A stretch of DNA of 64,000 bases from Butyricimonas synergistica DSM 23225 (GTDB taxonomy: Bacteria > Bacteroidota > Bacteroidia > Bacteroidales > Marinifilaceae). The notes below the pieces were generated by a model. That model saw nothing but the letters and a program-made list of their open reading frames with translations, was not told the DNA's origin and did no database searches. Positions 41,075 to 50,309 of the stretch are shown here, in pieces. The position numbers were made by a program, and so were the translations under genes. The DNA is taken from assembly GCF_000379665.1 (NCBI RefSeq), contig NZ_KB903374.1:78530-142529 (forward strand), read 5' to 3'. Each line of letters starts with the position of its first letter. Position 1 is the first letter of the stretch.

Positions 41075-42413
41075 ATGCCTTGTATCTAAGCCATTTGTAA
41101 AGTTCTTTCCAAGTGACTTTCTTCCCGTACATGAGAATTCCCACCCGGTAAATCTTGCCGGATAACCAAGTAAAGAACAAGAACGAGGCAACTAGCAATG
41201 CCATTGAAGTTATGATTTCCCATGCAGGCACCCCGAACGGGATACGCACGAGCATCACGACCGGCGAGGTAAACGGGATGAGTGAACTCCAGAATACCAT
41301 AGGCGATTCGGGACTTCTCATGGCAGCAACACCGATGTAAAGGGCAACGACTAATATGATCGAAAGCGGTGTCATGAATTGCTGGGAATCGGTTTCGTTA
41401 TCCACGGCAGCACCAATGGCGGCAAAGAGGGAAGCGTAAAGTAAATACCCTCCGATGAAATAGAAGAGGAATGCTGCAAGGAATTTCATGATAAACATGG
41501 GATCAATGGTCTTTGCCAGGTTCTGTATCACTTCCAGTTGTTCGGTATTTATTTTCGAGTTTTGGGCGAACATCGTGAGATCGCTGGCGTTTTTCAAGGC
41601 TTCTAAATCGAGGTTTGGCATAAACAAGGCTTGGAAGGCGATCATGATAATTCCCCCGAGTACAATCCATATCAGGAATTGCACGAGTCCCACGGCAGCG
41701 ACGCCGATGATTTTACCCAGAAGGAACTGGAACGGTTTCACGGAAGAAACGAGCACCTCGATAATCCGGTTTGTCTTTTCCTCGATCACACCTTTCATGA
41801 CTTGCGAGGCGTACATGAAGACAAAGAAATAGATAATCATTCCAGCTACGAGCCCGATGATAGAAGTGATCTCGGATGAACCTTCCTTCGTGTCCCCCTT
41901 GTCCGTGACTAATAGCGTTCTAACGAGTACAGGAGTTTTTGTGGCTTCCAATTCTTCTTCGAGGTCGGGAACCTGACTTTTGGCAATTACTTCGGCACGT
42001 TTGACACTTTCTATATTTTGGCGCAATTGAGCGGCTAACTCGTTTTTTAATTCCATGGGTACCTGCGACGTCGAGAACACGGGAATTTCCGCGTAGGTCA
42101 TTACATTTGCCGGAATCCGGGTGATGGCGTAATAATCGTTCTTTTTCAGGAACTCGGCATAGTCGCTTTCCGGTACATTTTGATCGAGATATTGGAAGGT
42201 TGTATTGTTGATCTTTTGGAACGGTGTTTCAAGGGTCGATTCGTTGATGACCGCAATAGTTCTTTTCTGCGTGTCATCGCGTAATAGCATCCACATCAGG
42301 AAAGCATAGAACAGGGCAAATAGGATCGGAACAAAAATAGTAACCACCAAGAATGTTTTCTTACGTACTCTGGTGGAAAATTCCCGACTTATGATGATGA
42401 ATATCTTGTTCAT
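41073..42413 (-). CDS. ABC-2 type permease (NatB-like)
   Basis: The 446-residue membrane subunit has an N-terminal helix (about 22-42), a large extracytoplasmic region (about 45-190) and five to six C-terminal helices (about 192-215, 240-268, 315-340, 350-375, 385-410), the layout of NatB/YhaP ABC-2 permeases (ABC2_membrane_3). The motifs MKGVIEEKTNRIIEVLVSSVKPFQ and LGKIIGVAAVGLVQ are characteristic. NatAB relatives export sodium ions or small toxic compounds; the substrate here is unknown. The start overlaps the ATPase gene stop by 4 bp (ATGA). Confidence 0.9.
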   Translation of the reverse strand: MNKIFIIISREFSTRVRKKTFLVVTIFVPILFALFYAFLMWMLLRDDTQKRTIAVINESTLETPFQKINNTTFQYLDQNVPESDYAEFLKKNDYYAITRIPANVMTYAEIPVFSTSQVPMELKNELAAQLRQNIESVKRAEVIAKSQVPDLEEELEATKTPVLVRTLLVTDKGDTKEGSSEITSIIGLVAGMIIYFFVFMYASQVMKGVIEEKTNRIIEVLVSSVKPFQFLLGKIIGVAAVGLVQFLIWIVLGGIIMIAFQALFMPNLDLEALKNASDLTMFAQNSKINTEQLEVIQNLAKTIDPMFIMKFLAAFLFYFIGGYLLYASLFAAIGAAVDNETDSQQFMTPLSIILVVALYIGVAAMRSPESPMVFWSSLIPFTSPVVMLVRIPFGVPAWEIITSMALLVASFLFFTWLSGKIYRVGILMYGKKVTWKELYKWLRYKA

Positions 42414-43333
42414 GATAATTGTTCCTTTACGAGTTTGATAAAAATATCATTCATGCTGGGGATAATCTTCTGGTAAGAGATAATATCCGCTTGGGGTAAA
42501 ACTCTGGATAGAAGTGTGTTTGCCGAGCAGTACGTGTTCTGTTGTAAAATAATATCTTGGCGTTCGTCTTCGACACGCTGGGATACTATCTCGAATTCGG
42601 TGCCGACAATCGTTTCCGGATCGAATTCCGGGTTGTAACGGCAACTTAGTTGATAAGTATTGCTGGCATATTTCTCCCGGATCTGGTTGATCGGTCCCTC
42701 GATGATCTTTTGCGATTTGTTGATTAGGGCGATGTGGCTGCAAATCTCTTCAACGGAACCCATGTTATGGGTAGAGAAAATAATTGTTGTCCCTTTTTTG
42801 CGAAGTCCCAGTATCTCTTTCTTTAATAATTCCACGTTAATCGGGTCGAAACCGCTAAAAGGTTCATCGAATATAAGTAATTCCGGCTCGTGCAACACGG
42901 TCGTGATGAACTGTACTTTTTGAGCCATACCCTTGGAAAGTTCTTCAACCTTTTTGTCCCACCATGCCTCGATGCCGAATTTTTCGAACCACATTTTCAG
43001 CCGGGTGATGGCTTCGCTCTTGCTGATGCCTTTCAACCGAGCGAGATAGACGGCTTGCTCCCCGACTTTCATCTTTTTATAGAGTCCTCGTTCCTCTGGA
43101 AGATACCCGATACGATTTACGTCGGTCGGTTTCAAGTGTTCGTTTCGGAAGAAGATTTCACCCGAATCGGGGGCAGTGATTTGATTGATGATACGGATCA
43201 ATGAAGTTTTTCCGGCACCGTTCGGACCTAACAAACCATAGATAGAACCTTCTGGGATATTGATGGAAACATCGTCCAATGCCTTGTGGTTAGCGTATGT
43301 CTTGACAATGTTTAAAGCTTTAAAAAAACTCAT
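42410..43333 (-). CDS. ABC transporter ATPase (NatA-like)
   Basis: The 307-residue ATPase has Walker A GPNGAGKT (36-43), signature ELSKGMAQKVQ (131-141), Walker B LLIFDEP (152-158) and the H-loop in FSTHNMGS. The extra C-terminal 80 residues (after about 225) are the DUF4162-like extension of NatA-type subunits. It pairs with the permease encoded directly downstream (4-bp overlap). The signature LSKGM in place of LSGGQ is normal for this subfamily. Confidence 0.92.
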   Translation of the reverse strand: MSFFKALNIVKTYANHKALDDVSINIPEGSIYGLLGPNGAGKTSLIRIINQITAPDSGEIFFRNEHLKPTDVNRIGYLPEERGLYKKMKVGEQAVYLARLKGISKSEAITRLKMWFEKFGIEAWWDKKVEELSKGMAQKVQFITTVLHEPELLIFDEPFSGFDPINVELLKKEILGLRKKGTTIIFSTHNMGSVEEICSHIALINKSQKIIEGPINQIREKYASNTYQLSCRYNPEFDPETIVGTEFEIVSQRVEDERQDIILQQNTYCSANTLLSRVLPQADIISYQKIIPSMNDIFIKLVKEQLS

Positions 43334-43347
43334 ATTCGTTTAGTAAG

Positions 43348-43374
43348 CAAAGGCTGCCGAAGGGGCAGCCTTTG
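43348..43374 (-). terminator. stem-loop downstream of biotin carrier gene
   Basis: CAAAGGCTGCC (43348-43358) and GGCAGCCTTTG (43364-43374) pair perfectly. It lies just after the biotin carrier stop and before the ATPase start on the minus strand; only a short T-tract follows, so termination may be partial. Confidence 0.7.
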
Positions 43375-43378
43375 AGGT

Positions 43379-43693
43379 TTATTTTATTTCAAACATTAAA
43401 GCGTCTTTATGGAGTTTGTCGCCTTTGTTCACGTGAATTTTGGCGATGCTTCCGCTTATGGGAGCCAAAATCTTGTTGTGCATTTTCATGGCTTCCAGAA
43501 GACATAATAAGTCTCCGGCTTTAACTTCTTGACCTTCTTTCACGTACATTTCGATAATAGAACCGGGTATGTGCGTGGTGACGATTCCAGGATCTGGTTT
43601 CTCCCATTTCTTCCGGTTGATAAATTTCTCCGTGAATTGGGTCTTGTACTGCAATCCGTCAATTTCCAATAAGTCATATTTTGGTGTACTCAT
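43379..43693 (-). CDS. biotin carboxyl carrier protein
   Basis: A 104-residue carrier with a single biotinyl domain ending at the C-terminus. The biotinylation motif LLEAMKMHNKI places the modified lysine at residue 70, and IPGSIIEMYVKEGQEVKAGD is the usual domain opening. The N-terminal 35 residues form the linker (KYDLLEIDGLQYKTQF). It follows the carboxyltransferase gene by 18 bp and would carry carboxybiotin to it. Such carriers serve propionyl/methylmalonyl-CoA carboxylases or decarboxylases. Confidence 0.92.
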   Translation of the reverse strand: MSTPKYDLLEIDGLQYKTQFTEKFINRKKWEKPDPGIVTTHIPGSIIEMYVKEGQEVKAGDLLCLLEAMKMHNKILAPISGSIAKIHVNKGDKLHKDALMFEIK

Positions 43694-43711
43694 TCGTGGT
43701 ATAATTTGAGA

Positions 43712-45256
43712 TTAAAATGGAGGGATACCATGTTTCTTTGCCGGGGTTAATACCGACTTGTTGCTGGATACCTCGATAGAGTGTTTCAAAATTTTCCGGG
43801 TTTCCTCGGGTTCGATGACAGAATCGATATACCCTTTGGAGGCCGCCACGTAAGGGTTCGCGAATTTCTCACGATATTCGGCAACTTTGATCTTCCGCAT
43901 TTCTTCCGGGTTCTCGGCTGCCATGATCTCTTTTTTGAAGATGATGTTGGCGGCTCCTTCCGGACCCATTACGGCGATCTCTGCCGTCGGCCACGCAAAC
44001 ATGAAGTCTGCTTTCAAGTGGCGGGAGTTCATGGCGATATAACCACCTCCGTATGCTTTTCTCAAGATAACCGTGATTTTCGGTACGGTAGCCTCGCTGT
44101 ACGCGTAGAGTACTTTTGCCCCGTGGCGGATGACGCCCATGTGCTCTTGCTCTACTCCCGGCAAGTAGCCCGGCATGTCCTCGAAGGTCACGATCGGGAT
44201 ATTGAAGGCATCGCAGAAACGGATGAAACGTCCGGCTTTATCGGAAGAATCGCAGTCCAATACTCCGGCTAGCACGGAAGGTTGGTTTGCCACGAATCCG
44301 ATGGTTTCTCCGTCGATACGTCCGAAACCGACCACGATATTCTTTGCAAATTCCTGTTGTATTTCCAAAAAGTCCGAATCGTCGGCTACGGCACGGATAA
44401 TATCTCTCACGTCATAAGGCTGTGTCGGATCGGAAGGAATGATCTTCTCGATCTTGTATTCCGGTCTTGGCGGTTTGGACGGGAATGGTTTGGCCTTTGC
44501 CTGGTTGCTCCACGGGATGAACGTCAGCAATTTTTTGATCTGCTCGAAACATTCGTATTCCGAGTGAGCGAAGAAGTGTGCGTTACCGCTGATCTCGCTA
44601 TGTACTCTTGCTCCCCCGAGTTCCTCCATGGTCACTACTTCACCAAGAACAGTTTTTACCACTTCCGGTCCCGTGATAAACATTTTGGAGATATTGTCCA
44701 CCACGAACACGAAGTCGGTCAATGCGGGTGAATACACGGCACCTCCTGCGCAAGGTCCCAAGATGACGGATAACTGGGGAATAACTCCGGATGCCTGTGT
44801 GTTACGGAAGAAAATTTCCCCGTATCCTGCCAGAGAGTCAACACCTTCTTGGATACGTGCACCACCCGAGTCGTTGATCCCGATCAGAGGCACCCGCATT
44901 TTCAAGGCGTGATCCATGATCTTGGTGATCTTACGCGCATGCATCAATCCTAAAGAACCACCGGCAACGGTGAAGTCTTGTGCGTAGATACACACGGGTT
45001 CTCCGTAAATAGTTCCAGTTCCGATGATAACACCGTCACCATGCAGAACCTTTTTATCCATGTCAAAATCTTTTGACTGATGCTCAACGAACATGTCGTA
45101 TTCATGGAAAGAATCTTTGTCGAGAATTGCTTCGATACGCTCCCGGGCTGTCAATTTTCCCATTGCAGCTTGCTTCTTAATAGCCTCTTCGCCACCACCT
45201 TGAAGAACAATCTCTTTTCTCTTTCTTAAATCAAGAACATTTCTTTTTAGTGACAT
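43712..45256 (-). CDS. acyl-CoA carboxylase carboxyltransferase (PccB/MmdA-like)
   Basis: The 514-residue carboxyltransferase starts at the ATG 45256 (MSLKRNVLDLRKRKE); the frame extends upstream but MSLKR is the natural N-terminus. N-half: acyl-CoA site GINDSGGARIQEGVDSLAGY and GPCAGGAVYSPALTDF. C-half: biotin site GYLPGVEQEHMGVIRHGAK and KAYGGGYIAMNSR. It transfers CO2 between biotin and propionyl/methylmalonyl-CoA. Only the biotin carrier is adjacent; neither a biotin carboxylase nor the membrane beta/gamma subunits of sodium-pumping decarboxylases is in the window, so carboxylase and decarboxylase functions cannot be separated. Confidence 0.93.
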   Translation of the reverse strand: MSLKRNVLDLRKRKEIVLQGGGEEAIKKQAAMGKLTARERIEAILDKDSFHEYDMFVEHQSKDFDMDKKVLHGDGVIIGTGTIYGEPVCIYAQDFTVAGGSLGLMHARKITKIMDHALKMRVPLIGINDSGGARIQEGVDSLAGYGEIFFRNTQASGVIPQLSVILGPCAGGAVYSPALTDFVFVVDNISKMFITGPEVVKTVLGEVVTMEELGGARVHSEISGNAHFFAHSEYECFEQIKKLLTFIPWSNQAKAKPFPSKPPRPEYKIEKIIPSDPTQPYDVRDIIRAVADDSDFLEIQQEFAKNIVVGFGRIDGETIGFVANQPSVLAGVLDCDSSDKAGRFIRFCDAFNIPIVTFEDMPGYLPGVEQEHMGVIRHGAKVLYAYSEATVPKITVILRKAYGGGYIAMNSRHLKADFMFAWPTAEIAVMGPEGAANIIFKKEIMAAENPEEMRKIKVAEYREKFANPYVAASKGYIDSVIEPEETRKILKHSIEVSSNKSVLTPAKKHGIPPF

Positions 45257-45563
45257 AAGTAATAATTTATGTTTGTAAATGATAGGTTTCAACCAAAATA
45301 GAATCCCACCTACCCAAGTTGCGAAATTACGAAAAAAAATGGAGAAAAAAACACTTCCGGATTAATCTTCAAAACGGCTTCTATTTGAACCGTTTTTGTT
45401 CTGCTTTTCGTAACACGGGGCGAGTTTCAGCCGTAAAATCAGCATTCCATTTTAAGGGAGTGGTGAGGGAAAGGTGGGTGAGGAGTTTTCCTTATAGCTC
45501 GTGGGATTTAAAGAAATAATTGTAGTTTTGTAGTTGGTTTACAATCTCCGAAATGAAGATATA
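45257..45563. other. divergent intergenic region
   Basis: This 307-bp gap contains a small stem AAAACGG/CCGTTTT (45371-45377 with 45390-45396), an overlapping TTCAAA/TTTGAA pair and, near the tamB end, a TAGTTTTG box (45523-45530) that fits the -7 consensus without a clear -33 element. I see no ORF and no other signal. Confidence 0.5.
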
Positions 45564-48500
45564 ATGAAGAGTTTGCACAAGATTTTTAAATATATACTTA
45601 GGGTAATGCTGGGGCTTTTGGCTCTGGTTGTGCTTGTGATGGTTCTCCTGTATATTCCCGGGATTCAGAATTTTGTGAAGGGGAAGGCGGAGCAATACGT
45701 GGAGCGCAACATGGGGATGAAGCTATCCGTGGGGAGAGTCTTATTGAAATTTCCCCTCGATTTGGCGGTAGAGAAGATTTATTTTGGGAAAACGGAACAG
45801 GATACTATGTTGAGTGCCGACTTGATTCAAGTAAATGTAACTTTAGCGAAATTACTAAAGAAAGAGATTGAGGTGCGGCGCCTTGTGGTAGAAAATGCAG
45901 CTTTGAATTTCGGGGATTCCCTTTCGGGCATGAAGATGAAAGTTGCTGTTCATGAACTGAACCTTCGGGTGGATCGGTTGAATCTGGCGAAGCAAGAAGC
46001 TGATATACCTATGGTTTCTTTGCGGGGAGGGATTGTTGCCATGCACTTGGGAGAGAGCCAACCGGACACGACGGAGGCGGGGGAACCGGTACGTTGGAAA
46101 TTTAAAGTAGGTGAAGTCGTACTGGATAGCATTGATTACGTGATGAATGGATTGCCCATGGGGCAAATGCGGGTGGGCATAGGTGAGGGACGTTTGAGAG
46201 GGGCGGAGATACAACTCGGGGGACAGACGGTTAACTTGGATTCGATACGATTGACACGGGGATATTGTGAATTGTTGACGGAGAGTGATAGCACGTCGAC
46301 GGAGGGAGAGGTCATTCAAGATACCATGCCGAGCGTCCCGTGGGAAGTACATGCGGGAAGCGTGGAATTGGCTGATTGTCGTTTTTTGATGAAACCCCGT
46401 GGCATGATGGTTTCCGAAGAAAGATTCCCGGAAGCCATACGGTTGTCGGCACTTTCTTTACAGGTGGATAGCGTGTTTAACCGGGGAACGGAGATTGCCG
46501 CTATCGTGCAGCGGTTACGGGTGAAAGAGGGAAACGGGCTCGATTTGCGTAATTTGTCTTGTCGGGTAAATGCGGGAAGCGATAAATCCAAAGTTTCCGA
46601 TTTGTCTTTGAAAACGGCTTACAGCCAAATAAAAATGAACTTGCAGGCGGGTAGCGGGCTTACGGATTTCGGAATGACTACACCGCTGCAATTATCGGTG
46701 AACGGAACGGTTGGCGGTAAAGATATACTGCTGTTTATGCCAGACACGAACGAGATGATAGAAGCATTTCTGCAAAATAAAACTTTTTCTCTTGCCGGAT
46801 TATTGGACGGGGCGATCGATCAATTGAATATTAACCATTTGAACGTGGGTGCCGGGGACGATTTCCTGTTAGAAAGTAAGGGAAAGGTTTCTTCCGTGAC
46901 GGATATGGAACAGATGATTGCGGATTATCATATGACCTTGACCGTGCGGAACGGGCGTTTCTTTGAACCCTTCCTGGCGAGTGGCGGGGAGGCTGGTTTC
47001 GTTGTGCCGGATAACCTGACGATGAATGCCGACTTGAAAATGGCAGATCAGACGGCACGAGCCGAGGTGGAAGTAAAACCCCGGGAAGGAAGCCTGAATG
47101 TGATAGCCGGATACGGATTGAAGGATGATTCTTATTATACCGTCGTTCGGTTGAGGGAATTTGCCTTGGATGAGTTTATGCCAAAGGATTCGCTGGGGGA
47201 AGTTACGGCAACCCTTTCTGCCTCGGGGAAAGGGTTGGATTGGAAAACTGCATCGGCTAAGGCGAACTTGGTATTGACAGCATTGCAGTATAACGGTTAT
47301 GATTACAAGGACCTCACGCTAAACGCTACCATGAAGGAGGGGGCGTTGAATGGTGAATTGAGAAGTGCCAATAAGGAATTGGATATGGATATGAAATTCC
47401 ACCTTGTTGCGGAAAAGGATGGGTATAAAGCTAAGCTGGAAAGTGATATCCGGAACGTGGATTTGAAAGGTTTGCATTTTATGACCGAAGACTTGGCTTT
47501 CTCGTTGGGATTGAATCTGACGGGAGTGTTGAATGCGGACAGTACTTCTTCCTTGAATGTCGACTTTTCAAATATTATTCTGAAAGATACAGGAACCAGG
47601 CAATTGGGTGATTTGAACCTATCATTTGCGGGAGAACGCGGTCGTACCCGTTTGGGGGTAGATGCTGGGGATTTAAGTATAAAGTTTAACGGGGAGGGGA
47701 ATGGTTACTTGCTGGCGGACCAATTTGCCAAAGCGGGGGCGTTGTTGTCCGAACAGTTGGCGAAGCGTGATTTCAACATGGAACAATTGGATGAATTGTT
47801 ACCGAATTTTCGATTGACGATAACTGCCGTCCAAAAGAATATATTGAATAGTTATTTGAAAAATAACGGGATGCGTTTCAAGCGTATCGGGCTTGATTTG
47901 GAAATGGGGGCTGCCTCTCCTTTTAAAATGGATGTCGGGGTGTACGGTTTGGATATTGAGGGCTTCGTGATGGATAGCATACTGATGGATGCTTACGGGC
48001 AAGGGGTGGCATTACGTTATGCTGTGAATGTGTTCGGGGCAAAAGATCAGTTGGAAGTCTTGTCGCAATTCACTGTAGAAGGGTTTGCCGAACACGATCA
48101 AGTAAATGTACGCCTGCGGGAACGGGAAAATAAGGACGGGGAAATTTTTAATATCGGGGCGAATATCGCTTTCCAAGATAGTGCCTTTAGCGTAAGCATT
48201 TCTCCCGATCCTCTCGTGTTGGGATACGTGCCTTGGCAAATAAACCGGGGAAACTTCATCCGGATAAAGCAAGGCGAGATTCCGGCTGCAAACTTGTTGT
48301 TATTGAGTGAGGACAAGCGGATTCGGTTGGTTTCAGAACAAGGAGTTAACCAAGAGCCTGAATCTCTCGTCGTGGATATAAAAGCAATAGACCTCGGGCA
48401 TATATCTAAAGTGTTGACTTTTATCCCGGATATGTCCGGGTTGTTGGGAATTGATCTGCAAATGCATAGTAAAAATAAGGTGATCGATGTGGGGGGAAAT

Positions 48501-50309
48501 ATCACGGTCAATGAATTTAATTACCAGCAAGAACGAATCGGGAATCTGGATATGGGGATACAGTACAAGTTGTCGCAACAGACACAACACGACGTTGATT
48601 TCACCTTGTCCGTGGACGGGGTACAAGCACTGTTGACTCAGGGAAAAGTGATGACCGGGGCGGACGACCAGAATATTGATTTGAATATTGGCATACCGGA
48701 ACTTCCTCTACGGTTAGCGGGAGCCTTTACACCGCCGGGAATGATTCGCTTGGGAGGAAATATGGTAGGTGCTTTCCGGATCAAAGGTAGTATGAATAAT
48801 CCCTTGATAAACGGAAGCTTGTCTTTCCGGGATGGGGAGGTGGAAGTACTTCCGGTAGGGACGACCTTTAAAATAGATACCTCTGCCATTAAAGTACAGA
48901 ATAATTTATTGGCATTTAATCATTTCGGGTTGATAGCCCCGAATAAACAGCGTTTGGAATTACAGGGGAATGTTGACTTCGCTTCTTTCTCGACGATCAA
49001 AATGGATGCCTCTGTTTCCGCTCGTAATTTTCAAGCCATGAAGGTCAAAGAGAACACGGAAACGATGGTTTACGGGCAATTGTTTGTCGATGTGTCGGCA
49101 ACATTGAAAGGCATATTGGACGACTTGAAGATTCGAGGGAATATTAATTTGTTGGATAACAGTGAGGTGTACTACACGTTGAAATCCTCGCCCCTCTCGG
49201 TGACCGACCGGAGTGTTGATCTCGTGCGTTTCGTTTCTTTCCGAGATAGCACAGAAGTGGCGGAAGAGGACGAGTTGAAACAAATCCATACGATGAGTTT
49301 GGATTTGCTGATGTCCGTGAATATAGCTCCATTGGTAAATCTTAACGTGTTGTTGTCTGCGAACGGGCAGAACCGGGTTTCTATCAACGGGGGCGGAAGC
49401 CTGACTTACACCCTTAGTCCGGTAGGAGAGAGTCGCCTCGTGGGACGTTATGTGCTTACGAGCGGAATCGTGTCTTATGGGCTTCCGGTGATCGGGCAGA
49501 AGGATTTCACGATACAGGACGGAAATTACGTGGAATGGACGGGTGATTTGGCGAATCCCACGTTGAACATTATGGCTGCCGAAACAATTTCGGCAAGCGT
49601 GACGGATGATAGCCAGAAGTCACGTCTGGTGAATTTCAAGGCAATCATACGTATCACTAGTACGTTGGAAAAGCCGGATATTACTTTTGATCTTGCCGCT
49701 GAAGGCGATATAACGATACAGAATCAGTTGGCGGCAATGACGCCGGAGGAAAGATCGCGGGAAGCCATGAACATGATGATTTACGGTTCATACTCGGGAC
49801 CGGGGACGGTGGCTAAATCAAATGCTTCCGACAACGCTATTAATAATTTCGTGGAACGGGAATTGAACCAGTGGTCGAGAAAACATCTGAAAAATATGGA
49901 TTTGACGTTCGGCATCAATACTTACAATCAGGTATCGGAAGCGGGCGAATCGAAGAAAACGGATTATTCCTATCAATTCTCGAAACGTCTGTTCAATAAC
50001 CGGGTTCGGGTGAAAGTGGGGGGACGTATTTCCACGGATAACGACCCAGCGGCAGGTGGGGTGGAGGAAAATTTGGTGGATGACATTGCCGTCGAATATT
50101 TGTTCGGGAAGAATCCGAATTTCTTTCTGAAGATATTCCGGCACACGGGATACGAGAGCGTGTTGGAAGGTGAAGTAACCCAAACGGGTATCGGTGTCGT
50201 GTTACGGAAGAATTTCCAGAAGTTCCGTGATATTTTCCGGCGGAAGAAAAAAGCAAAGGTGGAATCGAAAGAAACACAGCAAACAGAGTATGAAAAGTCT
50301 GATAAATAG
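45564..50309 (+). CDS. tamB: translocation and assembly module TamB
   Basis: The 1581-residue inner-membrane-anchored bridge protein starts at the ATG 45564 (MKSLHKIFKYILRV), with the transmembrane anchor at about 8-33. The body is a long series of amphipathic beta-repeats forming the hydrophobic groove, and the C-terminal TamB (DUF490) domain runs from about 1250 to the end, with conserved SGIVSYGLPVIGQKDFTIQDG and ANPTLNIMAAETI. It works with an Omp85 partner in outer-membrane protein insertion or phospholipid transport to the outer membrane. That partner is encoded immediately downstream with a 20-bp overlap. An in-frame TTG at 45534 is less likely as start. Confidence 0.94.
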   Translation: MKSLHKIFKYILRVMLGLLALVVLVMVLLYIPGIQNFVKGKAEQYVERNMGMKLSVGRVLLKFPLDLAVEKIYFGKTEQDTMLSADLIQVNVTLAKLLKKEIEVRRLVVENAALNFGDSLSGMKMKVAVHELNLRVDRLNLAKQEADIPMVSLRGGIVAMHLGESQPDTTEAGEPVRWKFKVGEVVLDSIDYVMNGLPMGQMRVGIGEGRLRGAEIQLGGQTVNLDSIRLTRGYCELLTESDSTSTEGEVIQDTMPSVPWEVHAGSVELADCRFLMKPRGMMVSEERFPEAIRLSALSLQVDSVFNRGTEIAAIVQRLRVKEGNGLDLRNLSCRVNAGSDKSKVSDLSLKTAYSQIKMNLQAGSGLTDFGMTTPLQLSVNGTVGGKDILLFMPDTNEMIEAFLQNKTFSLAGLLDGAIDQLNINHLNVGAGDDFLLESKGKVSSVTDMEQMIADYHMTLTVRNGRFFEPFLASGGEAGFVVPDNLTMNADLKMADQTARAEVEVKPREGSLNVIAGYGLKDDSYYTVVRLREFALDEFMPKDSLGEVTATLSASGKGLDWKTASAKANLVLTALQYNGYDYKDLTLNATMKEGALNGELRSANKELDMDMKFHLVAEKDGYKAKLESDIRNVDLKGLHFMTEDLAFSLGLNLTGVLNADSTSSLNVDFSNIILKDTGTRQLGDLNLSFAGERGRTRLGVDAGDLSIKFNGEGNGYLLADQFAKAGALLSEQLAKRDFNMEQLDELLPNFRLTITAVQKNILNSYLKNNGMRFKRIGLDLEMGAASPFKMDVGVYGLDIEGFVMDSILMDAYGQGVALRYAVNVFGAKDQLEVLSQFTVEGFAEHDQVNVRLRERENKDGEIFNIGANIAFQDSAFSVSISPDPLVLGYVPWQINRGNFIRIKQGEIPAANLLLLSEDKRIRLVSEQGVNQEPESLVVDIKAIDLGHISKVLTFIPDMSGLLGIDLQMHSKNKVIDVGGNITVNEFNYQQERIGNLDMGIQYKLSQQTQHDVDFTLSVDGVQALLTQGKVMTGADDQNIDLNIGIPELPLRLAGAFTPPGMIRLGGNMVGAFRIKGSMNNPLINGSLSFRDGEVEVLPVGTTFKIDTSAIKVQNNLLAFNHFGLIAPNKQRLELQGNVDFASFSTIKMDASVSARNFQAMKVKENTETMVYGQLFVDVSATLKGILDDLKIRGNINLLDNSEVYYTLKSSPLSVTDRSVDLVRFVSFRDSTEVAEEDELKQIHTMSLDLLMSVNIAPLVNLNVLLSANGQNRVSINGGGSLTYTLSPVGESRLVGRYVLTSGIVSYGLPVIGQKDFTIQDGNYVEWTGDLANPTLNIMAAETISASVTDDSQKSRLVNFKAIIRITSTLEKPDITFDLAAEGDITIQNQLAAMTPEERSREAMNMMIYGSYSGPGTVAKSNASDNAINNFVERELNQWSRKHLKNMDLTFGINTYNQVSEAGESKKTDYSYQFSKRLFNNRVRVKVGGRISTDNDPAAGGVEENLVDDIAVEYLFGKNPNFFLKIFRHTGYESVLEGEVTQTGIGVVLRKNFQKFRDIFRRKKKAKVESKETQQTEYEKSDK

